Below are positions 26,921-38,079 of a stretch of DNA of 64,000 bases, piece after piece. The position numbers were made by a program, and so were the translations under genes. The stretch is from Lactobacillus huangpiensis (lineage in GTDB: Bacteria > Bacillota > Bacilli > Lactobacillales > Lactobacillaceae). The stretch covers positions 25,415 to 89,414 of the forward strand of contig NZ_BPPA01000013.1 of NCBI RefSeq assembly GCF_019972815.1, written 5' to 3'. The stretch's first letter is position 1. Each line of letters begins with the position of its first letter. The notes under the pieces are model-generated. The model was not told the DNA's origin. It searched no databases and was given only the letters and a program-made list of their open reading frames with translations.

Positions 26921-28621
26921 ATGCGACAATCTAAATTATTTATGCCAACTTTGAAGGAAGCACCAGCTGATGCTGTTGCTGAAAGTCATAAATTGATGCT
27001 GCGAGGTGGATACGTTCGTCAAGTTACAGCGGGTGTTTATGCGTATTTGCCTTTAGGGTACCGTGTTCTAAGTAAAGCTGAACAGATAATGCGTGAAGAA
27101 ATGGCAAAAATTAACGTGCCAGAAATGGCAATGCCGGATCTTTTACCAGCAACTTTATGGGAAGAATCAGGCAGATGGCAAAAATATGGTCCGGAAATGT
27201 TTAAACTTAAAGACAGACATGGTCGTCAAAGCCTTCTAGGACCAACTCATGAGGAAACATTTACTGATATTGTCGCAAAAAATTTAAAAAGTTATAAGCA
27301 AATGCCGATAGCTCTTTTCCAAATTCAATCAAAGTTTAGAGATGAAAACAGGCCTCGTTTCGGTTTGCTTAGATCACGTGAATTTATCATGCTTGATGCA
27401 TACAGCTTTGCCGCTACTAAAGAACAGCTTGATCAACAATTTGAAGATGAGAAAAAGGCTTTTACAGCTGCGTATCATCGTTGTGGCTTAAAAGTTACTC
27501 CGGTTATTGCCGATTCAGGAACTATGGGAGGAAAAAATTCAACTGAATTTCAGGCTCCAGCTGCCATTGGTGAAGATACTATTGCTACGAATGAAACAGG
27601 AACATATTCAGCTAATCTAGAAATGGCTTGCAGTATTGATACGTTCAAGCAGAAAGAGGAACCGTTAAAACAAGTTGAAGAAGTAGCTACTCCCGGTCAA
27701 GAGAGTATCGCTGATTTAGTTAAATTTTTAAATATTCCGGCAACTAGAATTATTAAGAGTGTGCTTTACGTTGCTAATGAAAAAGAAAATATCCTAGTCT
27801 TAATCCGTGGTGATAAAGAAGTCAATGAAGTAAAATTAAAGCATTTACTTGATGTTGATTCACTAAGAATCGCTACTGATGAAGAATTGGCAAACATAAC
27901 CGGCGTTGGCAAAGGTAGCGTTGGTCCAATTAAAGCTGATTGGGCTAATAAAGTAGTAGCAGATAATACTGTTAAAAATCTTTATAATGTTGTTGTAGGC
28001 GCAAACAAATCTGGTTACCAAATTAAAAATGTGAATTTAAACCGTGATTTTACTCCAGACATATTTGGTGACATACGTGTTGCTAATGAAAGTGAACCAG
28101 ATCCTGTTGATCACTTGCCATTAAAATTCACAACTTCTATTGAGGTAGGACATATTTTTAAACTGGGAACTTATTATACAAAAACTATGGGTGCAAACTT
28201 CCTCGATAAAAATGGTAAAGCGCAACCTGTTATAATGGGTTCATATGGTATTGGAGTTACGAGAGTTTTATCTGCTGTGATTGAACAGCATTTGACTAAA
28301 AATGGCGTTGCGTGGCCTAAAGAAATTGCACCATTTAGCCTGCACATTGTGCAAATGAAAATGAAAGATGAAGGTCAAACGAGTTTGGCTCAAAAACTTG
28401 AAGAAAAGTACAGCGCTAAGTATGATGTATTGTATGATGATCGTAATGAACGGGCAGGAGTTAAATTTGCTGATGCTGACTTGCTGGGAGCTCCAGTGCG
28501 AGTAACAGTTGGTAAAAAAGCCAGTGAAGGAGTAGTCGAAGTTAAACGGCCTACTGATGAAAAAGCAACTGAAATGACAGTGTCCGATTTAGACGGTTTT
28601 ATTAATAAAGAGTTAGGATAA
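26921..28621 (+). CDS. proS: Prolyl-tRNA synthetase (bacterial type)
   Basis: Charges tRNA-Pro and, via an inserted editing domain, removes mischarged alanine. The 566 aa include class II motifs (LPLGYRVLSKAEQIMREEM, QSKFRDENRPRFGLLRSREF), the YbaK-like insert at about residues 225-390 and the anticodon-binding domain at the end. GGGAGAGA precedes the ATG. It is linked to polC by 5 bases. Confidence 0.97.
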   Translation: MRQSKLFMPTLKEAPADAVAESHKLMLRGGYVRQVTAGVYAYLPLGYRVLSKAEQIMREEMAKINVPEMAMPDLLPATLWEESGRWQKYGPEMFKLKDRHGRQSLLGPTHEETFTDIVAKNLKSYKQMPIALFQIQSKFRDENRPRFGLLRSREFIMLDAYSFAATKEQLDQQFEDEKKAFTAAYHRCGLKVTPVIADSGTMGGKNSTEFQAPAAIGEDTIATNETGTYSANLEMACSIDTFKQKEEPLKQVEEVATPGQESIADLVKFLNIPATRIIKSVLYVANEKENILVLIRGDKEVNEVKLKHLLDVDSLRIATDEELANITGVGKGSVGPIKADWANKVVADNTVKNLYNVVVGANKSGYQIKNVNLNRDFTPDIFGDIRVANESEPDPVDHLPLKFTTSIEVGHIFKLGTYYTKTMGANFLDKNGKAQPVIMGSYGIGVTRVLSAVIEQHLTKNGVAWPKEIAPFSLHIVQMKMKDEGQTSLAQKLEEKYSAKYDVLYDDRNERAGVKFADADLLGAPVRVTVGKKASEGVVEVKRPTDEKATEMTVSDLDGFINKELG

Positions 28622-28626
28622 TTTTC

Positions 28627-31600
28627 GTGACTGATAAAAATAAACTATTTTTAAGGTTATTGGAGCAAATCAAGTTTCCGCAAGAATTTGCAGATAATGA
28701 TTTGTTGCAAAAGGGCGAAATTGAGAACGTGGATGTTTACGCTAAAGAACACAGGTGGGATATCCATGTTCTTTTTACTACGCCCTTAAAATTTGAAACT
28801 TTTAATGCTTTAAATAAGGCTATAAGTGCTAGTTTTTCCTCTTTCGTCAATATTCATTTGTATGTTCGCTCTCAAGATGGAGCAGATGATTATTTAACTG
28901 ACTATTGGCAGTTCGCTGTGCAAAATTCTCAAGCATTGCAACCAGTGGCACGAGAATTTATTTCTAGTCATAAGCCTAAAAAAGAAAATGGCCGCTGGAT
29001 TATTCCGGTTGACAATTTAGTGGTTGATGGACTGCTCGAGCAAAAAATGCTTGATGAACTTGCGGAAGAAATGAGAAATTTTGGTTTCTTTAACTTGAAG
29101 TTTGTAACTGAAATTGATGATGAAAATTCCAAAAATAATTTAGCCAGTCTTCAAGAGCTGCAGGAACAACATGAGCAAAATATGCAGGAAGAGTATGATT
29201 CAGCTCCAGCACAAGAAAAGCCAAAACAAGCAACCTATCCCACAAAAAAGACTCGTTATGGCAATCGCAAATTGGATGATAATTTACCTGTAACTCAAAT
29301 TAAGGAAGTAATTGATGGAAGTAGAAATATTGTAATAGAAGGTAATATTTTTAATATTTCGAGTCGAGAATTAAAAAATGGATCAATTATATTTACAGGC
29401 GAAATAACTGACTACACTGATTCAATTTCATTTAAAAAGTTTGTTTCCGATAAAGAGCAAATTGAAAATATGACAAAAATAAAACCGAGAACTTGGGCTA
29501 AAATGCAAGGATCAGTAGCTGAAGACCAGTGGAGTCATGACACTGTTTTTAATATTTCTTGCTTTGAAATTGTAGAGCATGTTGGCAGAACTGAAAAATA
29601 TCAGGGTGATGAAAAAAGGGTCGAGCTACATCTACATACAAATATGAGTCAGCTTGATGCTACAAATACCGCAACTGACTTTGTCATGGCAGCTAAGAAA
29701 TTTGGTCAAAAAGCAATAGCTATTACGGACCATGCTGATGTTCAAGCGTTCCCTGAAGCATATAATGCAGGTAAAAAGAATGGTGTCAAAATAATTTACG
29801 GTTTGGAAGCTAATATGATTGATGATCATGCATTACTGGTTCTTAATCCGGCTTCAATGACATATAAAGATCGTGAATTTGTTATTTTTGACGTTGAAAC
29901 GACAGGTTTGTCATCCGTTTACGATACCATTATTGAAATCGGTGCTGTAAAGATGAAAAATGGGGAAGTGCTGGAGAGGTTTGATAAATTTATTAATCCC
30001 CATCACCCATTAAGTGAACAGACCATTAATTTGACATCAATTACTGATGAAATGGTAGGAGCAGCTGATGATGAAGCTGTGGTTATTAAGCAATTTCAGG
30101 ATTTTTATGGCGACCGTCCGCTTTGTGGTCATAATGTTCAGTTTGATGTTGGTTTCGTCAACGCAGCTTTGAAACGAGCTAACTTAGAAGAAATTACTCA
30201 GCCGGTAGTTGATACTCTAGAAGTATCACGGTTGCTTCATCCAGAACAAACCAGACATACGTTAGATTCTCTGGCCAAAAAATATAATGTTGTCCTCGAG
30301 CATCACCATAGGGCTAATCAAGATGCTGAAGCAACAGGCTATTTAATGTTTAAGCTCTTGGATGCGTTTGCCAAAAAGTATCACGAAGATGATTTAGGTA
30401 AAATGAACGATTATGCCGCTCAGGGTCAAGTGTTTAAAAGAGCACGGCCACAACATATGACTATCTTAGCAAAAAATCAAGCTGGCCTTAAAAACATGTA
30501 CAGACTGGTTTCTATTGCAAGTACCAAAGATTTTTATCGGATCCCACGTACTCCCAAATCAGATTTGGTTAAGAATCATGAAGGTTTGCTATATGGTTCT
30601 GGATGCTCTGAAGGCGATGTTTTTGTTGCAATGATGCAAAAAGGCTATGACGAAGCTCGTAAGAAGGCACGCTTTTATGATTACCTCGAAATTCAGCCAC
30701 CAGCAAATTATTCAATTATGATTGAAGATCATTTGATTGCTGATGAAAAAGAACTTGAAGAAATTCTGACAAATATTTACAAATTGGGTAAGGAATTAAA
30801 TAAACCAGTAGTTGCCACAGGAGATGCACATTATCTGGAAGAACATGATGCTATATATCGTACTATTTTGATTTCGGCCCAACGCAGCAATCCTGACAGG
30901 AACAAAAAACAGCCTGACATGCATTTTTACACTACTCAGGAAATGCTAGATGCCTTTAGTTTTTTAGGTGCAGATATTGCTAAAGAAATAGTAATTACTA
31001 ATCCTAATAAAATTGCTGAGTCAATTGAAGAAATTTCACCTATTAAAGACGGACTTTACCCACCACACATTGACAATGCTGATGAAGAAATGAAGCGTTT
31101 GACATATGACAAAGCACATGAGCTATATGGAGATCCACTGCCAAAGATTGTCCAAGATAGACTTGATATGGAACTCAATTCAATTATTTCCAATGGTTAT
31201 GCTGTAATTTATTTGATTTCTCAAAGACTAGTGGCTAAGTCGAATAAGGATGGCTATTTGGTTGGCTCACGTGGTTCCGTTGGCTCTAGTCTGGTGGCTA
31301 CAATGTCGGGTATAACTGAAGTCAATCCATTGGCACCCCATTATCGTTGCCCAAAATGTAAGTATTCGAAATTTTTCGAAAACGGTGAATACGGGTCTGG
31401 ATATGACTTGCCGGATAAAAAATGTCCTAAGTGTGGAGCTGAATTGGTTAAGGATGGGCAAGATATTCCTTTTGCAACGTTTTTGGGATTTCACGGTGAC
31501 AAAGTTCCTGATATCGATTTGAATTTCTCGGGTGACTATCAGCCGGTAGCTCATAACTTTATTCGAGTAATGTTTGGTCCCGATAATTCTTATCGAGCAG

Positions 31601-32934
31601 GTACAATTGCCACTGTTGCTGATAAGACAGCTTACGGTTATGCTAAACACTATGATGAAGAAAAAGAATTGAATCTGCGTAATGCTGAACTTGATCGTTT
31701 AGCAGCTGGTGTCAGTGGAGTTAAAAGGACTACAGGTCAGCATCCTGCAGGTATTGTTGTCGTTCCTGATGATATGGATATCTATGACTTCACACCAGTA
31801 CAATATCCAGCAGATGATGTCAATGCTGCGTGGTTGACAACACACTTTGATTTTCATTCCATTCATGATAATATCTTGAAATTTGATATTCTAGGTCACG
31901 ATGATCCAACTATGATTAGAATGTTGCAAGACCTTTCCGGTGTTGATCCTTTAACAATTCCACCCGATGATCCAGGAGTAATGTCGCTTTTTTCAAGTCC
32001 TAAAATTTTAGGTGTAACACCTGAGCAAATTCAATCAGAAACTGGTACTTTAGGTGTACCCGAATTTGGCACAAAATTTGTACGAGGTATGTTAGAGGAA
32101 ACAAAGCCGACTACATTCTCCGAGTTACTGCAAATTTCTGGCCTATCCCACGGTACTGATGTCTGGTTAGGAAACGCAGAAGAGCTTGTTAACAACGGCA
32201 CTTGCAAACTAAAAGATGTTATTGGTTGTAGAGACAACATCATGATGGACTTGATTCACTGGGGAGTTAAACCCGAGGCAGCGTTTTCAACTATGGAATC
32301 AGTTCGTCATGGTCGGGGAATAAGTGATGATGATATGGCAGTTCTACAGAAAAATGATAAAATTCCTGACTGGTACATTCCGTCTTGTCTCAAAATCAAG
32401 TATATGTTTCCGAAAGCACATGCGACGGCTTATATATTAATGGCTTTAAGAATTGCCTGGTTTAAAGTTTACTATCCTGAAATTTACTACACTGCTTATT
32501 TCTCAGTACGGGCTGATTTATTTGATTTAGTGGCTATGAGTCATGGTAAAAACACGGTAAAAAAGGCAATGGCTGATATTCAAAATCAAGGAAATGATGC
32601 GTCTGCAAAGGATAAAAGTCTTCTGACAGTCCTGGAAATTGCCAATGAGTGTTTAGAGCGTGGTATTAAGATAAAAATGGTTGATATTAATCAGTCTGAG
32701 GCTACTAATTTTAAAATTATTGATCAGCATACAATTTTAGCACCATTTAACGCGGTTCCTGGTCTGGGAAATAATGCAGCCAAACAAATTGTTGCTGCAA
32801 GAACTGAGCAGAAATTTTTGTCAAAAGAAGATTTGGCAAACCGTGGAAAAGTATCACAGTCAATTATGGATTATTTAGAAAATAATGAAGTTCTAACTGG
32901 AATGCCGGAGCAGAATCAACTTTCACTCTTTTAA
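28627..32934 (+). CDS. polC: DNA polymerase III alpha subunit, Gram-positive PolC
   Basis: Main replicative polymerase with built-in 3'-5' proofreading. The 1435 aa show, in order, the N-terminal domain and OB fold (to about 320), the PHP domain starting near 330 (ELHLHTNMSQLDATN), the exonuclease inserted near 418 (FVIFDVETTG), the polymerase palm, and a four-Cys zinc module at about 907-943 (RCPKCK and KCPKCG). GTG start at 28627, AGGATAA just upstream is only a fair site. Length and domain order are characteristic of Firmicutes. Confidence 0.97.
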   Translation: MTDKNKLFLRLLEQIKFPQEFADNDLLQKGEIENVDVYAKEHRWDIHVLFTTPLKFETFNALNKAISASFSSFVNIHLYVRSQDGADDYLTDYWQFAVQNSQALQPVAREFISSHKPKKENGRWIIPVDNLVVDGLLEQKMLDELAEEMRNFGFFNLKFVTEIDDENSKNNLASLQELQEQHEQNMQEEYDSAPAQEKPKQATYPTKKTRYGNRKLDDNLPVTQIKEVIDGSRNIVIEGNIFNISSRELKNGSIIFTGEITDYTDSISFKKFVSDKEQIENMTKIKPRTWAKMQGSVAEDQWSHDTVFNISCFEIVEHVGRTEKYQGDEKRVELHLHTNMSQLDATNTATDFVMAAKKFGQKAIAITDHADVQAFPEAYNAGKKNGVKIIYGLEANMIDDHALLVLNPASMTYKDREFVIFDVETTGLSSVYDTIIEIGAVKMKNGEVLERFDKFINPHHPLSEQTINLTSITDEMVGAADDEAVVIKQFQDFYGDRPLCGHNVQFDVGFVNAALKRANLEEITQPVVDTLEVSRLLHPEQTRHTLDSLAKKYNVVLEHHHRANQDAEATGYLMFKLLDAFAKKYHEDDLGKMNDYAAQGQVFKRARPQHMTILAKNQAGLKNMYRLVSIASTKDFYRIPRTPKSDLVKNHEGLLYGSGCSEGDVFVAMMQKGYDEARKKARFYDYLEIQPPANYSIMIEDHLIADEKELEEILTNIYKLGKELNKPVVATGDAHYLEEHDAIYRTILISAQRSNPDRNKKQPDMHFYTTQEMLDAFSFLGADIAKEIVITNPNKIAESIEEISPIKDGLYPPHIDNADEEMKRLTYDKAHELYGDPLPKIVQDRLDMELNSIISNGYAVIYLISQRLVAKSNKDGYLVGSRGSVGSSLVATMSGITEVNPLAPHYRCPKCKYSKFFENGEYGSGYDLPDKKCPKCGAELVKDGQDIPFATFLGFHGDKVPDIDLNFSGDYQPVAHNFIRVMFGPDNSYRAGTIATVADKTAYGYAKHYDEEKELNLRNAELDRLAAGVSGVKRTTGQHPAGIVVVPDDMDIYDFTPVQYPADDVNAAWLTTHFDFHSIHDNILKFDILGHDDPTMIRMLQDLSGVDPLTIPPDDPGVMSLFSSPKILGVTPEQIQSETGTLGVPEFGTKFVRGMLEETKPTTFSELLQISGLSHGTDVWLGNAEELVNNGTCKLKDVIGCRDNIMMDLIHWGVKPEAAFSTMESVRHGRGISDDDMAVLQKNDKIPDWYIPSCLKIKYMFPKAHATAYILMALRIAWFKVYYPEIYYTAYFSVRADLFDLVAMSHGKNTVKKAMADIQNQGNDASAKDKSLLTVLEIANECLERGIKIKMVDINQSEATNFKIIDQHTILAPFNAVPGLGNNAAKQIVAARTEQKFLSKEDLANRGKVSQSIMDYLENNEVLTGMPEQNQLSLF

Positions 32935-32956
32935 AATTTTGCAGTATTAATATAAA

Positions 32957-33022
32957 TGTGGTATACTTCTTAAAGAAGTTCGAATAAATAATTCGGAGTG
33001 AGCAATTATGCTCACTCTTTTT
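32957..33022 (+). promoter_or_regulatory. rimP operon promoter and leader with a built-in terminator
   Basis: A -10 box TATACT preceded by TGG stands near 32962-32967 with a TTGCAG hexamer 17 bases earlier. Downstream, GAGTGAGCA (32996-33004) pairs with TGCTCACTC (33009-33017) around ATTA, followed by TTTTTATT. This is a complete intrinsic terminator between the promoter and rimP, so it is either the end of polC transcription or an attenuator of the whole rimP-nusA-infB operon. Confidence 0.7.
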
Positions 33023-33039
33023 ATTACGGAGGAAAGTAC

Positions 33040-33513
33040 TTGGCGAAAGTTAAAGATTCTGTTCTCAAAGAAATTAAACCAATTATTGCAGAACGCAAAG
33101 ATGAGTTTATTGATATAGAATACGTTAAAGAAAAGGGTCAAAACTATTTAAGAATTTACGTTGATAGAGAAAATGGTATTGATATGGATGAAATTGCAGG
33201 GTTAAGTGAATTATTATCTGAGAAGCTTGATCAAATACAACCTGATCCATTTCCTGATCCTTATATTTTGGAAGTTTCTTCTCCTGGTATTGAAAGACCA
33301 ATAAAAAACAAAGATGATTGGGAAAAAGCTTTAAATGAGTATGTGCATATAAAACTATACCAGAAAGTTGAAGGTGAAAAAGAATATGAGGGAACTTTAA
33401 AATCTTATAATGATAGCGAAATCGAACTTGAAATAAAGATAAAAACTAAAAAGAAGGTTTTATCACTTCCCCGTAAAGCAATTGCAGGGATTCGTTTCGC
33501 AATTGAGTTTTAG
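33040..33513 (+). CDS. rimP: Ribosome maturation factor RimP
   Basis: Needed for 30S subunit maturation, binding S12 and helping its incorporation. The 157 aa start at TTG 33040, with ACGGAGGAAAG directly upstream; an in-frame ATG-like extension upstream lies within the terminator stem and is rejected. The family motifs VREN-GI ([20 protein letters not shown]) and [12 protein letters not shown] are clear. First gene of the canonical rimP-nusA-ylxR-ylxQ-infB operon. Confidence 0.95.
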   Translation: MAKVKDSVLKEIKPIIAERKDEFIDIEYVKEKGQNYLRIYVDRENGIDMDEIAGLSELLSEKLDQIQPDPFPDPYILEVSSPGIERPIKNKDDWEKALNEYVHIKLYQKVEGEKEYEGTLKSYNDSEIELEIKIKTKKKVLSLPRKAIAGIRFAIEF

Positions 33514-33531
33514 AAAGGTTGATTAAAATTT

Positions 33532-34788
33532 ATGTCTAAAGAAATGCTTGAAGCGTTCGCTACACTCGAGAAAACAAAGGGTATAAAGCAAGACGTAATT
33601 GTTGAAGCGATAAAAGCAGCGCTGGTTGCAGCATATAAGAAAAATTATAATCAGGCAACGAATGTAATAGTTGAATTTGATGAACGTAAGGGCGACTTTA
33701 AGCTGATGACTGAAAAGACTGTCGTTGAAGAAGTTCATGATGAACGTTTGGAAATCAGTTTAAAGGATGCTCTGACGATTAATCGGGCTTATGAACTTGG
33801 TGACAAAATTCGTTTCGAAGTCGCACCTAAAAATTTTGGTCGTATTGCTGCACAAACTGCTAAACAAGTTATTATGCAACATTTGCGTGAGGCAGAGAGA
33901 AATCATATTATTGATGAGTACTCTCAGTATGAAGATGAATTAATAACAGGAACTGTTGAAAGACGTGATAATCGTTTCGTTTATGTTAAAATTGGTAATG
34001 TTGAAGCAGTAATGCCACGTAATGATCAAATGCCTGGTGAAAGCTATAATCCCCAAGATCAGATTCGGGTTTTGGTTACTCATGTTGGTTCAGATTCAAA
34101 AGGCGCTCAAATTACGGTTTCACGTACCGCACCTGATATGGTAAAGAGATTATTTGAACAGGAAGTACCTGAAATTTATGATGGAACTGTTGAAGTGGTC
34201 TCAATTGCTCGTGAAGCAGGGGACAGAACCAAGATTGCAGTGAAGTCCAATGATCCTAACATTGATCCAGTAGGAACATGTGTTGGTCAAAGAGGTGCCA
34301 GAGTTCAGAATGTGGTTAATGAACTTGACGGTGAAAACATAGATGTAGTTAAATACGAGGAAGATCCGTCAGACTACATTGCTAATGCCTTGAATCCCGC
34401 TGAAGTGATTGCTGTTCAATTTGGAGATGAGGACGAGGAAAAAAGTGCTTTGGTAATTGTTCCGGATTACCAGTTGTCGCTTGCAATTGGTAAAAAAGGA
34501 CAGAATGTACGTTTGGCTGCCAGATTAACAGGATATAAGATTGATATTAGACCAGAATCTGAAGTAGAATTTGTTGACGAAAGCAGTGATCAGGCTGAAA
34601 AAGAAAATGAAGAAGCTGAAACTAATAATTTAGCTGATGATGGTTCAAAGTCTTCTTTACAAGAAAACAGCGATTTTGCTGAGAGCGAAGAATCAGATGA
34701 AGATCCAGCTTCTGAAGAGGCTGAACCAGAAGATGAGCTTCAGGATAACATTTCTGATGGTGAAACAGTAGATTCTACTGAAAATTAA
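33532..34788 (+). CDS. nusA: Transcription termination/antitermination protein NusA
   Basis: RNA-polymerase-associated factor controlling pausing, termination and antitermination. The 418 aa have the N-terminal domain, S1 domain (LITGTVERRDNRFVYVKIGN), and two KH domains (DPVGTCVGQRGARVQNVVNE, LSLAIGKKGQNVRLAARLTG), ending at about residue 345. Beyond this comes a Glu/Asp/Ser-rich acidic tail of roughly 70 residues, typical of lactobacilli. Spacing to rimP is 18 bases. Confidence 0.97.
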   Translation: MSKEMLEAFATLEKTKGIKQDVIVEAIKAALVAAYKKNYNQATNVIVEFDERKGDFKLMTEKTVVEEVHDERLEISLKDALTINRAYELGDKIRFEVAPKNFGRIAAQTAKQVIMQHLREAERNHIIDEYSQYEDELITGTVERRDNRFVYVKIGNVEAVMPRNDQMPGESYNPQDQIRVLVTHVGSDSKGAQITVSRTAPDMVKRLFEQEVPEIYDGTVEVVSIAREAGDRTKIAVKSNDPNIDPVGTCVGQRGARVQNVVNELDGENIDVVKYEEDPSDYIANALNPAEVIAVQFGDEDEEKSALVIVPDYQLSLAIGKKGQNVRLAARLTGYKIDIRPESEVEFVDESSDQAEKENEEAETNNLADDGSKSSLQENSDFAESEESDEDPASEEAEPEDELQDNISDGETVDSTEN

Positions 34789-34806
34789 AGCAAGAGGTGA
34801 AACTTT

Positions 34807-35103
34807 TTGAAAAAAAGAAAGATTCCAATGCGAAAAGACTTGTTGACTAATACCATGCAGCCAAAAAAAGAATTGGTGCGCATCGTAGTCGACAAAGAAA
34901 AGAACATTTCTGTTGATCCTACTGGTAAAAAACCTGGTAGGGGAGCATATGTTTCGCTTGATCCAAGTCAGATCAAAAATGCTCAAGAAAAGAGCTTAAT
35001 TGAGCGGAGTTTAGGAACTAAAGTGCCTAAAGAGTTTTACCAGGAGCTTTACTCATATGTTGACCATCAAAAGGCAAGAAAAGAATTGTTTGGTGATAAG
35101 TAG
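34807..35103 (+). CDS. ylxR: YlxR family RNA-binding protein
   Basis: 98 aa protein of the YlxR (DUF448) family with the expected motifs RKDLLTNTMQPKKELVRIVV and PGRGAYVSLD. TTG start at 34807, AAGAGGTGAAAC just upstream. It is thought to bind RNA or modulate RNase P and transcription; it always lies between nusA and infB in Firmicutes. It is followed within 2 bases by ylxQ. Confidence 0.93.
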   Translation: MKKRKIPMRKDLLTNTMQPKKELVRIVVDKEKNISVDPTGKKPGRGAYVSLDPSQIKNAQEKSLIERSLGTKVPKEFYQELYSYVDHQKARKELFGDK

Positions 35104-35105
35104 AT

Positions 35106-35417
35106 TTGCAAAATAGACAAAAAGCACTAAATTTGTTGGGATTAAGTCAAAAGGCCGGAAAATTAGTTTCAGGCACTGAAATTGTTTCAATTGGGGCAAA
35201 AGCCAAAAAGGTAAAACTAATTATTTTAGCCCAAGATAGTCATGCAGATACTACTGCAAAGATCTATAAAGTTGGGGAACAAAATAATATACTTGTTATT
35301 AACAAATTTACTAGTAATGAAATTTCCCAAGCGATCGGAAAAAAGCGAAAAGTTTTAGGAATTACTGATACTGGTTTCTGCAAAGCATTGTTACAAAAAA
35401 TAGACGAAGGAGTGTGA
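35106..35417 (+). CDS. ylxQ: YlxQ, L7Ae-family ribosomal protein homologue
   Basis: 103 aa L7Ae/L30e-type kink-turn RNA-binding protein: [60 protein letters not shown]. It starts with TTG immediately after the ylxR stop and ends just before infB. It likely binds k-turn RNA; its role in translation is not fully known. Confidence 0.92.
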   Translation: MQNRQKALNLLGLSQKAGKLVSGTEIVSIGAKAKKVKLIILAQDSHADTTAKIYKVGEQNNILVINKFTSNEISQAIGKKRKVLGITDTGFCKALLQKIDEGV

Positions 35418-35421
35418 TTTG

Positions 35422-38061
35422 ATGGCTAAAACAAGAATTTATGAATTGGCAAAAGAATTAGGCATCGATAATAAAACTGTGGTCAATAAGGCGAAGGACC
35501 TGGGTCTTGATGTTAAAAATCATATGTCATCACTTGAAGATTCACAAGTAAATCAATTAAAAGATAGTTTCCGTAGCTCCGCTCCCGCGCAAAAGCAAGA
35601 GAAACCCGCAAAAAGGAGCAGTAAAATCAAAATTTCCGTTACCTCAATTCGCAAAAATGAAAAAAAGCATGAGGAAAATAATAATAACAAGAATACCAAA
35701 AGGAGCAACAACTTTCACCGATCTAACAATAGATCAAGACAAGCTCAAGATCGCAATAAGCAACGTACTAACCCAAGCCAAAAGACTTCAAAGCCAGTAG
35801 CACAAGATTTATTAAAGCAGTTAAAGCAAAAACAACGTGTGGATGAAAAGAAATTAGATCGTCAAAGTGAAAGAGTCCAGAAGTCTTATAATGAAGATCA
35901 AACGACTGTCAAAAAATCTTCTGGAGAGGATAACAAAAAAGCCACAAAATCAGAAAATAAAGTTGTCAAAGTTGAAACTACAGCTCCTAAGGTAACTGGA
36001 CCAAAAATAATTAAGCCTTCGCCAGCCAGAATGAAGAATACACAAAAGGCAAGTCCAGTTAATAAACCTAAAGCTTTAGATACAAATGCTGCACCTGAAC
36101 CTGCAAAAGAAGAAAAACGTCGTGGCAATGGTCACGGTCGCAATTCTGGTAAACCTGGCAGAAAAGGTAAAAATCAAACTTTTGGTACCAATAATTACTC
36201 AAAGCATCAAGAAAAGCGTAAAAGAAAGAATAAGAAAAAGCAGTTCGAACAGGTACCAAAGAAACAGCCAACCCAGAGAAAAGAACGTCCGTTACCGGAA
36301 ACACTGGTGTACGAAGTTGGTATGAATGCTCAAGATTTGGGCAAGTTGCTGCACCGTGAACCTGCTGAAATAGTTAAGAAACTATTTATGTTAGGTGTGA
36401 TGACTAATCAAAATCAGTCACTTGATAAAGATGCAATAGAATTAGTTGCTGCTGAATATAATATCAATGCCAAAGAAAAAGTTCATGAAGATATATCTGA
36501 CATTGATACTCTTTACGACAAGAGAATGGCAGCTTCTATGAAATCTAAGCATCAAATTAAACGACCACCAGTTGTTACAATCATGGGTCACGTTGACCAT
36601 GGTAAAACAACTTTGCTTGACCGATTGCGTCATACTCATGTTTCTGCTCATGAAGCTGGTGGTATTACACAGAAAATTGGTGCCTATCAGGTAAGAGTAG
36701 ATAATAAGCCAATCACATTTTTAGATACGCCTGGACATGCAGCATTTTCTAACATGCGTGAACGTGGTGCTGAAATCACCGATATTGTTGTACTGGTTGT
36801 AGCTGCAGACGATGGAGTTATGCCACAAACTGTTGAAGCCATTGACCATGCTAAAAGTGCTAAGGTACCAATCATTGTCGCAATTAACAAAATGGATGTT
36901 CCTGGTGCAAACCCTGAGCATGTTACTGAACAGTTAATGAAATACAACTTGATTCCGGAAAATTATGGTGGTGACACTATTTTTGTAAACATTTCTGCCA
37001 AAACTGGTGAAAATGTTGATGAACTTTTACAAATGATTCTCTTACAAGCAGATGTCATGGAACTACAGGCGGATCCTACGCAAAAGGCAATTGGGACTGT
37101 TATTGAAGCTCGCCTTTCCCGTGGCCGTGGCCCAGTTGCTGACCTTTTGGTTCAACAAGGAACCCTAAAAGTAGGTGATCCTATTGTTGTCGGTAATCGC
37201 TTTGGTCGTGTCAGAGTGATGACTAATGATCGTGGACGCCAGGTAGAAAAAGCTACACCATCAATGCCAGTTGAAATTACTGGATTGAATGATGTGCCCG
37301 AGTCAGCTGATAAGATAGTTGTCTTTGATGATGAAAAGACTGCAAGAAGCGTTGGTGAACAAAGAGCACAACAGGCTTTACAACAATCTCGTGAAAATGT
37401 CCAACATGTTACTCTTGATAACTTGTTTGACACGATGAAAAAAGAAAACATGAAAGAAGTAGACGTTGTCTTAAAAGCAGATGTACAAGGTTCAGTAGAA
37501 GCTTTACAACAATCGCTTGAAAAGATAGAAGTCGAGGGCGTTCGTGTTAATATCATTCATGCGGGTGTAGGAGCAGTAAATGAATCGGATGTTACACTAG
37601 CCGGAGCTTCGAATGCCTTTATTATTGGCTTTAATGTCCGTCCAACCGCTACTGCTAAATCTCAAGCTGAAGCAGATGGAGTAGATATTCGACTATATAG
37701 CATTATTTACAAGGCAATTGATGATGTTAAAGCTGCTATGAAGGGTATGCTTGAACCAACTTATGAAGATAAAGTTGTTGGTAATCTGACTGTACGTGAA
37801 ACTTGGAAAGTTTCTAAAGTTGGGACGATTGCTGGTGCATTTGTTGATTCTGGATATGTTTCAAAAGATTCTGAAATTAATTTGATACGTGATGGAGTTG
37901 TGATCTACACCGGAAAAGTCGCATCACTCAAACGATTTAAAGATGATGCCAAGATTGTTAAGCAAGGATTTGACTGTGGTTTAACAATTGAGGGTTATAA
38001 TGACATCAAGATTGGTGATGAGATGGAAGCAGTTGAAAAGCAGGAAGTTAAACCTGAATAA
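35422..38061 (+). CDS. infB: Translation initiation factor IF-2
   Basis: GTPase that brings initiator tRNA to the ribosome. The 879 aa have the N-terminal helical domain, a long charged linker rich in K, N, E (about residues 50-290), then the G domain with [28 protein letters not shown] and NKMDVPGA, and the C-terminal C1/C2 domains. The ATG at 35422 has GAAGGAG 9 bases upstream and is preferred over the TTG three bases earlier. Within the rimP operon; rbfA follows by 18 bases. Confidence 0.97.
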   Translation: MAKTRIYELAKELGIDNKTVVNKAKDLGLDVKNHMSSLEDSQVNQLKDSFRSSAPAQKQEKPAKRSSKIKISVTSIRKNEKKHEENNNNKNTKRSNNFHRSNNRSRQAQDRNKQRTNPSQKTSKPVAQDLLKQLKQKQRVDEKKLDRQSERVQKSYNEDQTTVKKSSGEDNKKATKSENKVVKVETTAPKVTGPKIIKPSPARMKNTQKASPVNKPKALDTNAAPEPAKEEKRRGNGHGRNSGKPGRKGKNQTFGTNNYSKHQEKRKRKNKKKQFEQVPKKQPTQRKERPLPETLVYEVGMNAQDLGKLLHREPAEIVKKLFMLGVMTNQNQSLDKDAIELVAAEYNINAKEKVHEDISDIDTLYDKRMAASMKSKHQIKRPPVVTIMGHVDHGKTTLLDRLRHTHVSAHEAGGITQKIGAYQVRVDNKPITFLDTPGHAAFSNMRERGAEITDIVVLVVAADDGVMPQTVEAIDHAKSAKVPIIVAINKMDVPGANPEHVTEQLMKYNLIPENYGGDTIFVNISAKTGENVDELLQMILLQADVMELQADPTQKAIGTVIEARLSRGRGPVADLLVQQGTLKVGDPIVVGNRFGRVRVMTNDRGRQVEKATPSMPVEITGLNDVPESADKIVVFDDEKTARSVGEQRAQQALQQSRENVQHVTLDNLFDTMKKENMKEVDVVLKADVQGSVEALQQSLEKIEVEGVRVNIIHAGVGAVNESDVTLAGASNAFIIGFNVRPTATAKSQAEADGVDIRLYSIIYKAIDDVKAAMKGMLEPTYEDKVVGNLTVRETWKVSKVGTIAGAFVDSGYVSKDSEINLIRDGVVIYTGKVASLKRFKDDAKIVKQGFDCGLTIEGYNDIKIGDEMEAVEKQEVKPE

Positions 38062-38079
38062 ATTAACTGGGAGGAAAGC

